Below the pieces are notes generated by a model. It did not search any database, was not told the DNA's origin, and saw only the letters and a list, made by a program, of their open reading frames with translations. Shown here piece after piece: positions 23,287 through 34,734 of a DNA stretch of 64,000 bases. The stretch covers positions 40,007,501 through 40,071,500 of the forward strand of contig NC_134546.1 in NCBI RefSeq assembly GCF_050624435.1, written 5' to 3'. The position numbers and the translations under genes were made by a program. This stretch comes from Tenrec ecaudatus. Taxonomy: Eukaryota > Chordata > Mammalia > Afrosoricida > Tenrecidae. How positions within the stretch are numbered: position 1 is the first letter of the stretch; every line of letters starts with the position of its first letter.

Positions 23287-23722
23287 GTGGTGGTGGTTCG
23301 ATTCTGTCAGCTTGACGCATCTGTGAAGCGGTGGGTGGAATCCCACCTCTCCGTCAGGACACAGCCTCTGATGTCTCCTTGGGGCTGTGGCCCATTTTAT
23401 GAGGGCCGCTGTGGAGAGCTTCTCTCTTCCTCTTGTCCCTTTTCACCTTCCTGCTGGCCTGGACTCTGCGACTGGCTTTGGAATCGGCAGCCCAAGTGGC
23501 CCACTGACCTGGGATCCACTTGATTCTGCACGACACCAGCCTGCGATCTTCCCGCTCAACGTCCTGCTTCATCAGCAGGCAGCTGTGCGAGTCTGGAGGT
23601 GACTCCAGCTAGCACCGGACCCATGGACTTGAGCCGGGCTGCGTCCTGGGTCTATAAAGTTATTTCTTTTACATACACGGATGTCCCTGGTTTTGCTTCC
23701 CTAGAAAACAGCCTCACACAGC
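23287..23722 (+). repeat. Same interspersed family, diverged copy
   Basis: Starts at TGGTGGTGGTTCGATTCTGT, contains GACACCAGCCTGCGATCTTC and TATAAAGTTATTTC, and ends CCCTAGAAAACAGCCTCACA. Same layout as copies 1 and 2 but more diverged. Confidence 0.5.
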
Positions 23723-23854
23723 AGCCTTCTGCCGCTTGCTCTTGGACTTCCCTGGCGCAGAGCAGGTGAACTGGAGCAGGGGGTGAGATGCCCCGGGTGT
23801 CTGCCATGCCCCTTCTTTGAGCCAGCTTGCTTATTTTACCACTGCCTGTAAGGG

Positions 23855-23978
23855 CTGGGGAGAAAGACGGGGTTTTCTACTCCTGCAAACAGTTACAATC
23901 TCAAAAACTCACAGGGCAGTGCTACTCTGCCCTACAGGGTCGCTATGAGTCGGAATCAACTTGCTGGCAGCGGGTTTT
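23855..23978 (+). repeat. AfroSINE, 5'-truncated
   Basis: Only the body: GGGGAGAAAGACGGGGTTTT to GGTCGCTATGAGTCGGAATC and CTGGCAGCGGGTTTTTG. The tRNA-like head is missing. Confidence 0.8.
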
Positions 23979-24500
23979 TGTGTTTTAAGGGCAGGTGGAA
24001 CAAGTCTCTCTGCAGTTTCAGGAGGAGTGGGGCACCTAACTCTTGTGAGTGGTGAGGAAGCTGAGCAGGAGACCGGTCTGGGATCTGTGTACTAACCCCA
24101 CAGTCACGGTGCAGAAATGAGGAAGGGGGCTGGGGAGCTCCTGGCTGCCAGGCTGCCAAGATATTAGGAGCTCCCTAAGGCCTTAGGAAGGGAGCAGAGG
24201 CAGACTGCAGCATCCTGAGCGGGGCTAGACCCCACTCGGGTGCCAGCCTGAACACCTGGTTCTGCCCCCGGTGCCCCACTGTGAGTTGGGGCACCAGATG
24301 ACAGCAGAATTGCCAGAATAGGATGCCCTCCCTCCCATTCTTTCATTGTTCACCAAGAGGAGGAAACAGACCAAGGAGGGTCAGGGTGTAGATACCTAGG
24401 CTATTGCTTTGTTTAAAAAACCTCTGCTATCAAGTCCATGCCGACTCATCTCAACCTTATAGGACAGGGTAGAATGGCGCCTGTGGGGTTCCAAGACGGT

Positions 24501-24966
24501 CTCTCTCTCTCTTTTTAAAAAGTAAATCATTTTATTGGGGGCTCATCAAGCTCTGATAACAATCCGTACATCAATTGTGTCCAGCACGTTTGTACATCTG
24601 TTGCCATCATCATTTTCAAAACATTTTCTTTCTACTTGAGCGCTTGGTATCAGCTCCTTTTCCCTGTCCCTCCCCCACCCTCCTACCCTTATGAACACTT
24701 GATGAATGCTAAATTATTATTAGTTTTATGTCTTACACCATCCGCTGTCTTCCTTCACCCATGGTTCTGTTGTTTGTCCCCCTCAGGGGTGGGGGTGGGG
24801 TTATACGGTGATCATTGCAATCGGTTCCCCTTTCCCCCCTCTTCTCCCCCTACCCTCATGGTATTGCTACTCCCATTTCTGTGCCTGAGGGACTAATCTG
24901 TCCTGGATTTGGTGTGCTGAGAGGTCTTATCTGTACCAGTGTGTAGATGCTCCAGTCTAGCTAGAT
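24501..24966 (-). mobile_element. L1-like 3' end, first of two in tandem
   Basis: Antisense copy with (TC)n/T-rich tail and AATAAAAT complement, ending at the conserved CAGTCTAGCTAGAT point of the family. It is immediately followed by a second copy's tail. Confidence 0.7.
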
Positions 24967-24970
24967 GGTA

Positions 24971-27528
24971 ACTTTTAAAAATCATTTTATTACGGGCTCA
25001 TACAACTCTTTTCACAATCCATACATACATCAATTGTGTCCAGCACATCCGTATGTATGTTGCCATCATCATTCTCAAAACACCTGCTTTCTACTTGAGC
25101 TCTTGGTATTAGCTCCTCATTTTTCTCCTCCCTCCCTGCTCCCTCCTCCCCCTGAACTCTTGATAATTTATAAATAATTGTTATTCTATCATAACTTACA
25201 CCATCCGATGTCTCCCTCACCCAGTTCTCCGCTGTCCGTCCTCCAGGGAGGAGGTTAGATGTAAACCTTGTCATCTGTTCCCCCTTTCTCCCTCACCTTC
25301 CCTCCACCCTCCCGATACCGTCACTCTCACCACTGATCCTGACAGGTTCATCTGTCCTGGATTCCCTGTATTTCCATTTCCTATCTGTGCTAGTGTACAT
25401 CCTCCAGTCCAGCTGGATATATAAGGTAGAATTGGGATCATGATAGTGGGTGGGGGAGGAAGTGTTTAAGAACTAGAGGAAAATTGTACGTTTCATCATT
25501 GCTACACTGCACTCTGACTGGCTCATCACGTCCCCACAGCCCTTCTGCAAGGGCATGTCCAATATCCCCCAGATGGGCCCTGGGTCCCCACTCTGAACTC
25601 CCCCTCATTCACAATGCTATGATTTTTTTTTTGGTCTTTGATGCCTGATACCTGATCCCTTTGACGCCTTGTCATCTCACAGGCTGTTGTGCATTTTTCA
25701 TGTGGACTTTGTTGTTTCTCAGTTATATGGCCCCTTGTTTATCTTCCAGCCTATGGGACCCCAGATTCTATATATTTTGACCACTGGGCACCATCAGCTT
25801 TCTTCACCACATTTGCCCATGCACCCGCTTTGTCTTCAGCATTTGTGTCAGGGTAGGCTGGTGTGCTTCTTCCCTGTGGGCTTTGTTTCTTAGCTAGATG
25901 GCCGCCTGATTGTCTTCAAGCCTTTAAGACCCCAGTTGCCATATCATTTGATAGCTGGCACCATCAACTTTCTTCACAACTTTTGCGTAAGCACCCACTT
26001 TGTCCTCAGCAATCGAGTCAGGACAGGCCGATGTGCTTCTTCCATGTGGGGTTTGTTGTCTCTCAGCTAGATGGCTGCTTGTTTATCTTCAGGTCTTTAA
26101 GACGTCAGGTGCTTTATCTTTTGGTAGCTGGGCACTATCAGCTTTCTTCACCACATTTGCTTGTGCACCCATTGTCTTCAGCGATCGTGCCAGGCAGGTG
26201 AGCATCTCAGAGTGCTGAATTGTTAGAACAAAGTGTTCTTGTGTTGAGGAAGTACTTGAGCAGGGGCCCACTGTCCATCTGTTTCCTTAATACTAAACCT
26301 ATAAATATATGTACATAGATCTACTTCCCCCTCATCATAATTAAATATATTTACATCTTTATATGCCTGTATTTAAATCTCTATGACTACCTTTTGCCTC
26401 CTAGTTCTTTCCTCTGTTTCTTTGTACTTTCCTCTTGTCCCACTATCGTGTTCTGCTTTCATTTGGGTTTTAAGAATTCCTCTCAGTTATATTGCCCTGA
26501 TCCAGCCCTGCCAGACCTCTACACCCTCCTTGAGACTGATTTTGGATCACTTGTTATTCCCTTGTCCCTGTGCTTGTTAACACCCTCTTCCTTTCCCCTG
26601 CCACCCCTACCCCCATGCCCCCTGGAACTGTCATCCTGTTCTCTCTTCTGGCTTCTTTATTCCGCCTATCCCTTCCAGGTAGACATGCTATGTGCTATCA
26701 CAAGACCGAGTATCACGAAGCACCAACAGAAAGTAAAACGAAAGCTACAACTCTCTCTCTCACACACATACACACATAAATGTATGAATAGTTCAGGGTC
26801 TGTTTGTTTTCCTTAATGGGTACATTCCAGTCCAGTCTGATGGGGTGCCATGCCCTGGCACCGCCTCTATCCCTGGGGACTTCATTGCTTTGCTTCCCCC
26901 GCTGCTCTGCTGCATGCCCCCAGAGGCTGGCTTCAGTGTGGTGAGCTCATGGCGGGGACAATTCCCACTGTGTGCCTCTCGTGTTGTCCCCAATGGTGCT
27001 ATGGGTCAATGAGGAACACTGTGTCCCATGGTGGGGCCGGCCCTGATCATCTCTGCATTGCTGTTCTGAGCAGGAACATTGACCTCAGGGCTTTGTGAGT
27101 CAGGATGTGCTTCACTCTTTTCTTTTCCCTCCCCCCTATGCCCCCTCGTTGGCTCCTGTGTGCTCTGACCAGACCAGTCCCTCTTCCCCTCTTCTTGAGT
27201 GCTGTCCTCTGAAGTGAATTCTTCTTGGGGGGAGGGTGGTACTGTCCACTTAGTTGGTAATGGGGCCGGCCCCTTAGGCCTCTCTGTCAGTTCCCTGCTT
27301 CATGTCAGTGTGTTGCGTTCTTGTCTTGGAGCTCCGGGTTGAAGTCTTGTCTCTCTTTCCCTGTGGAAACACAATCAACACCCTCCCCCTGTGTGGGTGA
27401 GTGCCCTGTTCTCCCGACTGCCCATACCTTCTTCCATCCTCCCTTTTAATGGGCTACCATATGTATCCCATACGTATCCTTGAGTTTAGTCTGGCCCCTG
27501 CCATATTACCTGGGCCTCACCCCAGGGT
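24971..27528 (-). mobile_element. Long L1-like 3' UTR tract (~2.5 kb)
   Basis: Antisense copy carrying the longest stretch of this family in the window. The 3' 800 bp match the other copies. 25640-26220 holds repeated blocks (CTTCATGTGGGCTTTGTT-like units at about 25695, 25875 and 26040). 26230-26600 matches the copies at 56600 and 59084. The remainder to 27528 is pyrimidine-rich. No reverse-transcriptase coding sequence was found, so the non-coding 3' region of this family is unusually long. Confidence 0.6.
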
Positions 27529-27654
27529 AGACGTAACTCTTAATGGAAGTAGAAAACCCCATTGTCTTTCTCGCTGCTGCTGCTGCTGGGTTCGAACTGC
27601 GGACCTTGCAGTTAGCAGCCTGCCATGTAACCAGCACACTGCCAGGGCTCCCGG

Positions 27655-27812
27655 TTGCTTCTGGTAAATGCCATCGAGTTGCTTTGTGACCGAGTAGAAC
27701 TGCATCACAGAGGTTTCTAGGTGGCAATCTTTGCGGGTGTAGATCGCCAGGTTTTGTCGCCTGGAGCCATCGGGTAGGTTTGTGCGCAGTCTACTCAACC
27801 CCAAGGGAAGAG
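27655..27812 (-). repeat. AfroSINE variant (second subtype)
   Basis: Antisense; AATGCCATCGAGTTGCTTTG, GTGACCGAGTAGAACTGCAT, GATCGCCAGGTTTTGTCGCC. Diverged and lacking a clear head. Confidence 0.55.
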
Positions 27813-28227
27813 ACTCTCTATACTAGGTGCTGAGAGGTCAAAAAGCAGACCAAGAGCCAATCTGAGAGACATTAGTTTAGGATCCTCGGGGGCTCACGGT
27901 CTGGGATGAACACACGTCATGGGGAGCAGCTGGCTGGACAGGAGAGTTTCTGAGGAGGGACCCCTGTGTCTGCTGGTAGGGAGCTGGGTCGGGAGGAGCA
28001 TGGGGGAGCTATGAGGCTGGTAGGAGCTATTCACATCAGGATGCTAACAGACCCGACCCTCCAGTGACTCAGCTAGAGAAGGGGCGGGCAGGGAGCAGGA
28101 AGCTCACAGTACTGCTGACCGTCCTGAGGTGCTGTCTGTCTGTCTGTGGGGAAGCCTATCCATCAGGTGGGCAGAGGGTCACACTGGAAGTGCCGGCTTA
28201 GCTGCGGCAGCCATGTTTGGAGCGTTG

Positions 28228-28305
28228 ACTCTTGTCCCTACACTGTGAACCGCTGGTCTTGAGGGCAGCACCCAAGCACTTAACCGCTGGCCACCAGAAC
28301 TCTCC
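28228..28305 (-). repeat. AfroSINE head fragment
   Basis: GTGAACCGCTGGTCTTGAGG, GCACTTAACCGCTGGCCACC; about 75 bp of the tRNA-like portion. Confidence 0.4.
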
Positions 28306-28893
28306 ATGCACCGGCTGGACAAGGGTACGAACCCCAACTTTCTGGAACAGAGACCCCTTTTAGCTCTCAAGCTATTTGAAATCTCCCTCCCCTTTTCTTG
28401 CTCAGCAGAGAAGGGAAGGAAGTTGGAAGGCAAGGGAGGGAGACAGATTGAGAGGCTCCAGCAAATGTTGGGGTGTTTGGTTCCTACTATTAGGAGCTGG
28501 GCTGGCAGAGACCCTGTCACATAAACATTCAGTCGACACGGAGACTGGGCATTTGGTAGAACCAAAAGGGAAATGGCCGGGAATCTGGGTTTTAAGGGAA
28601 AGAAGGCTGGGGCTTATCAGTCCCTAAGGCTGATCCACAATGCTCTCAGGAATAAACCTGCCCTGTGGAGGTCCTGGTTCCATTAGCCAGGAGCAAGGCG
28701 TTTCCTCCCTGTGCTTTATCAGAGTCTGCTCTCTGAAGAGGCCCAGCTGGAAGTCATGTACACCTTAGTGTGAATGGGGCACTGCACCCCATCCCACAGG
28801 TGGTTCTATTTCAAAGACTGAATTTTCACGAGGATCAAGCATCTTCCCAAATGGGGAGGACCATTGTTCCCAGAAGGAAGACCTGGCAAAATC

Positions 28894-29083
28894 AGAGGCT
28901 CCCAGATCTACTGGCGACATCATGGTTATGCATTTGGGCTGCTATCTGCAAGGCCAACAGTTCAAAACCACCAGCTGCCCCACGGGGGAAAGACGAGACT
29001 TGCTACTCCCGTGAAGAGTTAGTCTCAGAAACCCACAGTGTTGATATGAGCCAGTACTGATTTGATGGCGGCGAGTTCCAATT
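28894..29083 (+). repeat. AfroSINE
   Basis: Sense; ACATCATGGTTATGCATTTG, GGCCAACAGTTCAAAACCAC, to TTGATGGCGGCGAGTTCC. Confidence 0.85.
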
Positions 29084-29164
29084 CTCACCTGCAGGCAGCT
29101 CCAACTCCACATAGGTCCATGACCAACCTTTGTGGCTTATGCCTTTTGAGTAAACTCAGCAGCA

Positions 29165-29840
29165 TTGTGACCTGAGTGTTAGACGTGTTTTTGAGTACAA
29201 AGGAGACCCCCTCACATCTCAAATATAATTGAAGGAGAACATTTATTAAGTCTTAAACAGGACCAAGATAAGGCAAAGATGTATCATCCTGATGAGGGTG
29301 GCCATCATTGAGAGATCATAATGACATTCCAGAACGTTCTGTGTCAGTAGCTGATGTTGCCCGGCTTTCTCCCTCTGAGATGCTGGCAAGTCCCAGTTTG
29401 TCTCTGGAACAGAGGGAGCCATGCGCGTACGCCCAGACAAGATAGTCCAGCAGGACAGGACGTGGAGCAAAGATATGATCAGCACAGCGTGCTTCATGAA
29501 GTAGGTCCCCTCAAGGTTAGGGATCGGGTGATAGGACTCTATTGGATCACCTCAGTCCCTAACCTGCTTTCACATTGACCCTTATTCTTGCATGCTGATT
29601 GGTTCTAGGCAAAACAGCCTGATTGATCCCTATTCCATCATAATGATTGGTCTCATAAGCCAAGGTTTGTGCACCTCATTATCATGAGAGGTGGTGTTGG
29701 GACAAGTCGTCTGGACCTCTAACTGACCCTGACATGACAGGTGGCATGGATCACGTGAGGCACTTTGGGATAGGTTAGCAGACCTTTAGTTGACCTTGAT
29801 GGAGGATCTGCAGTCAGGTAATACTTGAATAGGGCATGGA
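29165..29840 (-). mobile_element. Possible endogenous retrovirus LTR
   Basis: On the minus strand a CCAAT-rich segment (GAACCAATCAGCATGC near 29600, further inverted CCAAT motifs at 29525-29660) lies upstream of an AATAAA (29241-29248 region) followed by TGTTCTCC and a GT-rich tail, the order of U3, R and U5. No paired LTR, primer-binding site or gag/pol sequence is seen, and borders and target duplication were not resolved. Confidence 0.4.
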
Positions 29841-30205
29841 ACAAAGGAAAAGGTCACAATTCACGAGAGGAGGCAGAGCCACCCATTGCAGTTGCAGGTG
29901 GGACTCCAGAGGGGGAATGGGACCATGATTGGGACGTGTACATTACGTTAGAAACATTTACAAGATTGGTCCAAGGCTTTCTGACCAAGGCAGTCGGGGC
30001 ACACTTCATGCGTATGCTACCCTAGTACCGTGATCTCCATCAAAGATACTCCCAGGCAAGCCCCTAAAGGAGCCGGTCCCTCATTGTGCTGGGTGCAGAG
30101 GGGAGGGGGTAACGCACTTTCCCATGTGTTCTTCCTGAGGGCGAGACTCCTCACAGCCCCGGTCCAAGGTCAGAAGGAATTCAGTGGAGACTTGCTCCGC
30201 TGTGA

Positions 30206-30405
30206 GGAGCCCTGGAGGGATAAGCGGTTAGGTAGGCATTGGGCTGCTACCTGCAAGGCCAGCAGTGGGAACCCAGCAGCTGCACTGTGGGAGAAAAGAA
30301 GCGTTCTACTCTTGTAACGTTCCAGTGCCAGGAACGTGCGGGGGCCATTCTCCCCGGTGCTGCAGGGTCACCCTAGGTCGGCATGAACTCGAGGGCGGTG
30401 CCATT
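30206..30405 (+). repeat. AfroSINE
   Basis: Sense; GGAGCCCTGGAGGGATAAGC to GGGTCACCCTAGGTCGGCAT and ACTCGAGGGCGGTG. The B-box region is disrupted (CAGCAGTGGGAACCCAGCAG). Confidence 0.8.
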
Positions 30406-30409
30406 CAGT

Positions 30410-31590
30410 CCACCGTGGGGACTGCAAATGGCTCTTCGGCTTCCCCTTTCTTCCATAGCCTTTTGCAAACAGCTGCTCCGAATCTAAGCTCTCGTACAGA
30501 AGGGCTTTAAGAACTGTGATCTAGAGAAATTCGGGGTGAAGGCACAGAGCGAGGCGTGTGGGTGGAAGTGGTCTGTTGACTCTGCTGCTGACTGCTGCGA
30601 TTTTGATAAACAAAGACTAGCGCTTTCTTCCTGAAAAGTGGAAGATGGAAAACGAGGGCGAAGCCAGTGAAGTGCGGCTGGGTAGGAGCACAGAACTGGG
30701 CCTGGGGCGCAGCCTCTGCAGCACTCTCTTCGGGACCCTGCGGGGCCAAGTCCGAGCCCTGGGTGTACCTGGCTCTGAGTCATGACCTCCTGCTTCCATG
30801 GCTGACATGCTTCTGTGCTCACATGGCTGACGGCTTCAACAGATCATAGAAGGCAAGATCTAGGTCTACCTGATTTTGTAACCTGTGTAGGGCCTAAGAC
30901 AGAACACACACGCAGTAGGTGCTCTGTATGTCTTTGCTGTATGAATAAGCACAAGACCGCAAAAGCAGACTGGCCAGAGCTGTGGGCTGGCCGGAAGGAC
31001 ATCTGGCTTCTGCTGGAGATCAGCTGAGATAGACAGGTGGTGTGACTTCTCTCCTTGCTGAGCTTGACTTACTTGCCTCCATCTGTGGCATCAAGCAAAG
31101 GGTTCTTCTTTTGCCCCCTCTCTGCGGGAGCATCCCACAGGGAAGGTCTGAGCCGCAGGGAGCAGCCCCACAAAGCTTTGAGGAAACGGACCCAGAAGCC
31201 TGGCCTCTTGCTGCCATTTTTGCAGAGGGGTGGGCTGCGCTGCAGACCATGGACGTTACCACATGAACTTAGAGTCCTGGGAGCCTTCAGGGGCTCCCAA
31301 ATGCTTTTGCCCTGGGGGTGGGGTGGTACCCCAAAAGCAGCAGCAAGGGGATTTCTATAGGGGATGAGGCAGGCCAGGCCATTTCAAGGTGGAGGTCACC
31401 AAAACGGGGAATGGGGCTTGGAGAAGGACTCCCACTTCCTTCCTTTCTCAGCCCCAGGATGACCGGGCGTTTGCTCTTTCCGGTCCCAGAACTCTCTCTA
31501 GAACCGTGCTATGCAATGGACCTTTCTTGTGCCAATGGAAACGTTCTGCATCTGTGCTGTCCATTGTGACACCCACTTGTCACCTGTAAT
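30410..31590. other. Unique intergenic DNA
   Basis: Somewhat GC-rich; overlapping short open frames on both strands without coding signature. Confidence 0.5.
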
Positions 31591-31592
31591 GA

Positions 31593-31765
31593 TCCCTGAG
31601 GGGCACTTAGCGACTATCCGAAGGCTTGGCAGTTCAAATCCACCCACTGGTACCACTGAAGAAAAGCCCAGTGATCTTCAACCATCAGAGGCAGGAAATC
31701 CCTTTGGGGCAATTGTATGCTGTCACAAACACAGGGCTCAGAATGGGCTCCATGCCAACGGGCCT
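31593..31765 (+). repeat. AfroSINE, strongly diverged
   Basis: GCTTGGCAGTTCAAATCCAC and AGAAAAGCCCAGTGATCTTC are recognisable; the rest is weak. Confidence 0.5.
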
Positions 31766-32059
31766 AGCCACGGGTGGCTATGGATCGAGCTCTTGCGATT
31801 TGGTCGATGAGACTAAAGACTTTACAATATAATTCTTTTTAATTTAAATTAAGTTAAATCTAAATAGCTATGTGTCTCACGTCTCCTATACCGGACTGTG
31901 CAGCTCCAGGGAGGTGCCCTCCAGGACCTCGAGCTCCCAGAGTTGCCCCAGGCTCTGTTGTAGATGCTGAAGTTGCAGCTCTCAGCAGGATGCTGGCCAG
32001 TCCTCCTGTCTGCATGCAGATGGCTGCCTCTGCTCAGCCCAAGGAGATAAATAGCTCAC

Positions 32060-32434
32060 TGGAGGCGGGACACACACTCACTCCCGGTGAGGCATTCCTG
32101 TTGAGAAGACACATGGAGCTACCTAAAGCCCTGGAGCTGGAGGAGCCATGTGGAGACCCCTGCCAGCATGTAGATGCTTCCACTGCCACTGGATCCACAA
32201 GAACTTCCCACCCACTGGCCTGTGATCTTCCTGCATGAGGCATCATTGCATGTGTTGCATGAGTCTGACGAGGACTTTCTAGATTGGTATCAGACATATG
32301 GGCTAATGTTGGATTTATGAACTTGATCTGGACTGGAATGTTTTCTTAATGTACAATTATGCTTTATATAAAGCTCTTTCTAATACACATATGGGGCTTA
32401 TGAATTTGTTTCTCTAGTCTATCCGGACTAGCAC
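32060..32434 (+). repeat. Same interspersed family, 5'-truncated copy
   Basis: Shares CATGTGGAGACCCCTGCCAG, CACTGGATCCACAAGAACTT, TATAAAGCTCTTTC and the CTAGTCTATCCGGACTAGCA end with the copies at 16374 and 21070. Confidence 0.65.
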
Positions 32435-32529
32435 AGGCGGCCAGAGAGGCCGCGTCAGGCAGAAGGGAACGCTCAGGCCCAGCATTTGTTCACTGCATCC
32501 TGACTCAGGCTTTCCTTAGAGACTCCACA

Positions 32530-32588
32530 AAGAAGAAGAAGAAGAGGAGAAGGAGGAGGAGGAGGAGGAGGAGGAGGAGGAGGAGGAA
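32530..32588 (+). repeat. (AGG/AGA)n purine tract
   Basis: About 59 bp of (GAA)n passing into (GGA)n, a homopurine mirror-prone tract. Confidence 0.95.
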
Positions 32589-32630
32589 AGGGCTGGGGAT
32601 GCATTTTTCTTTCACCGGGACAGCTAAGGG

Positions 32631-32790
32631 GCCCCGGGGAGAAAGGCCGGGCTTCCTGCTCCTGTAGAGAGCTGCAGAGTTGGAGACTCACAGGGCAGGT
32701 CTACTCTGTCCTGTAGGGGCGCTATGAGCCAGCATGGACTCCATGGCAGGGAGTTGGGTTTTGTTTTATTTTTTGTTTGTTTGAGGAGGT
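32631..32790 (+). repeat. AfroSINE, 5'-truncated
   Basis: GGAGAAAGGCCGGGCTTCCT, CTGTCCTGTAGGGGCGCTAT, then GGCAGGGAGTTGGGTTTTG and a T-rich tail. Confidence 0.8.
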
Positions 32791-32799
32791 GTTGTGCGG

Positions 32800-33681
32800 G
32801 GTTATCCACGGCCTCTCCGGGAGAAGTGCATCCAGCTGCATTGTGCTCTGTGCGGTTGAGGCTGCGAGTCTGAAAACCACGATTCTTAGAACGCCTTGCC
32901 GGTTTGCTTCTAATTAGGTTGGCCAATGGGAGGCCTTGGTGGGAGCCTGGAAAGAGGCAGAAAGATGGGAGGGTGGATCTCGTTCCTGTTTCCTGCTGGC
33001 TCTGAAACCTTTGCTGGCAGCTCTGGTCCCAGCCCCATTGTGCCCCCTCAGAGGTCTGTGCATGAGCTACGACTCCCTCTTCTTGCCCCTCTGGATACAT
33101 GGTCACAGGGAGTCCAGGCTACATCTGTCAGATTCCTTTGCAGTTCTCTTAGGCCGGGTGACAAAGTTCTGGCCAACAGCAAGGACACAAAAGTGATGTG
33201 CACATGTTGCAGTCGACCCTGGACGGAAAAGGACCTCCCGGCCATCTCCCCTTTCTTTTCCCTTGATGGAAATGTAGCTGTGGCCGGCCAGTCACCCTGG
33301 ACCATGGAAATCAGGCCAGCCCCGTGAGGCAGGAGAAACCCTAAGGTGGAAGTGGCCTTTATACAGAGCAAGTGCTGGGGGGCTCGTAAGGGAGGGAAAT
33401 AAATGCCTACTCACTGGAGCCAGTGTTATTTTGACTCCGTTAGAGCGGCTGAGCTGATAGTGTGTGAGCCATGGACAGTAGACGTGCAGTGGCCCCTGTT
33501 CCAAAGAGCCTGGCATCCAGGAACAGTGATGGCTGCACTGTCTTTCTCCAAGCCTGTGTCTACCTCCAAGTTACTTAGCCTCCCTCGTCCTGGAAAAAAG
33601 TAGGGAGGGAGGAACGAAACCCTAAATCTCCAGGGTTCATGAGCATCCATAAAATAAATCTGCAAATCTCTTGTCCTAGAT
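32800..33681. other. Intergenic DNA, possible old repeat remnants
   Basis: CAAAAGTGATGTGCACATGT and nearby motifs hint at an old DNA or LTR repeat near 33120-33250, but no family could be assigned. Confidence 0.35.
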
Positions 33682-33873
33682 CAGTGGTTCTCAACCTTCC
33701 TAATGCTGCAACCCTTTAATTCAGTTCCTCACGTTGTGGTGAGCCCCCCAACCATAACTTTATTTTCACTGCTACTTCATAACTAATTTTGCTACTGTTT
33801 TGAATCGGGCGATCCCTGTGAAAGGGTTGTTCGACTTCCAAAGGGCTCCTGACCCACAGGTTGAGAACCGTTG
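33682..33873 (-). mobile_element. SPIN-like hAT MITE (non-autonomous)
   Basis: 192-bp element. One end begins CAGTGGTTCTCAACC and the other ends GGTTGAGAACCGTTG, giving imperfect terminal inverted repeats of about 16 bp. The interior matches the short non-autonomous SPIN (Space Invaders) hAT elements I recall from tenrec, mouse and bat. Flanking 8-mers TCCTAGAT (33674-33681) and TCTTAGAC (33874-33881) agree at 6 of 8 bases, as expected for a decayed hAT 8-bp target duplication. There is no coding capacity. Confidence 0.85.
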
Positions 33874-34537
33874 TCTTAGACCATGACCAACAAAGTAAAT
33901 TCCTTTCTCTACACACACTCTCCCCCCCTTTCGTTCCCCCTTTCTGTTTTTCATCTCTTCTGGTTAGCAAGCAGATATGAAAAGGCGGGGGCGTGGCAGT
34001 CCATTTAGGGCCGGTGGCTGAGAGTCTGAAATGTCTTCAGAATCATAGGTCTTGGAACACGAACTGATAAGAAAGCTCCTCTGGACGGCTCCACACAGAC
34101 ACTCCACTGCCACTCCTGTGCCCGTCACACAGACGGGGCAGTGGGATCCCAAGAGAGAAGAACCCAGGTCCCTCCACCTCTGCTGCTGGCACACGGAGTG
34201 TGTTCTAGAAAAACAGCATAAAATGTATTTCACAGACATCGACTAGCTTTAAAAACCCAAACAGAAACAGAAGGGAAGGTCATCGTACGGTGCCTGTGCT
34301 GCCGCGGTTTTGCCAGGCTTTGGTCCCGTTTGATCAGGATGGGACGTGAAAGTTCCTGCAGTAGCCAGAAGGGACAGGTTCCTGGCAAACTGATTGTCCA
34401 GCAGGGTGGGGACAACAAAGGGCCGGAGCCCGATTTTGTGGACTGGGGTGTGCGGGGCTGTGCGGGGCCCAGTGAATGCCCTGTGTATTAGAGCTTAACT
34501 TCTGAGCACTAGGTTCGTGGGAGGCAACCCTGCTTCA

Positions 34538-34734
34538 AAGGAACCCTGGTGGCATCATGGTTATGAGTTAGGCCGCTAACTGCAAGGTCTGCAGTTTGAA
34601 ACCACCAGGTGCTCCTTGGGAGAAAGAGGAGGCTTTCTACTCCTGTAAAAAGTTATCGTCTTGGAAACCCCACAGGGGCAGTTCTACTCTGAACGATAGG
34701 GTTACTATGAGCCAGAATCGACTCGATGGCAGAG
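34538..34734 (+). repeat. AfroSINE
   Basis: Sense; GGAACCCTGGTGGCATCATG to GCCAGAATCGACTCGATGGC. One of the least diverged copies. Confidence 0.92.

Larger units (their letters stand above)
24417..27650 (-). repeat. AfroSINE split by a 3-kb L1 tract
   Basis: 3' half at 24417-24500 (CTATCAAGTCCATGCCGACT, TATAGGACAGGGTAGAATGG, GGTTCCAAGACGGT) and head half at 27529-27650 (AGACGTAACTCTTAATGGAA to CTGCCAGGGCTC). The 24501-27528 block lies between them. Confidence 0.75.
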
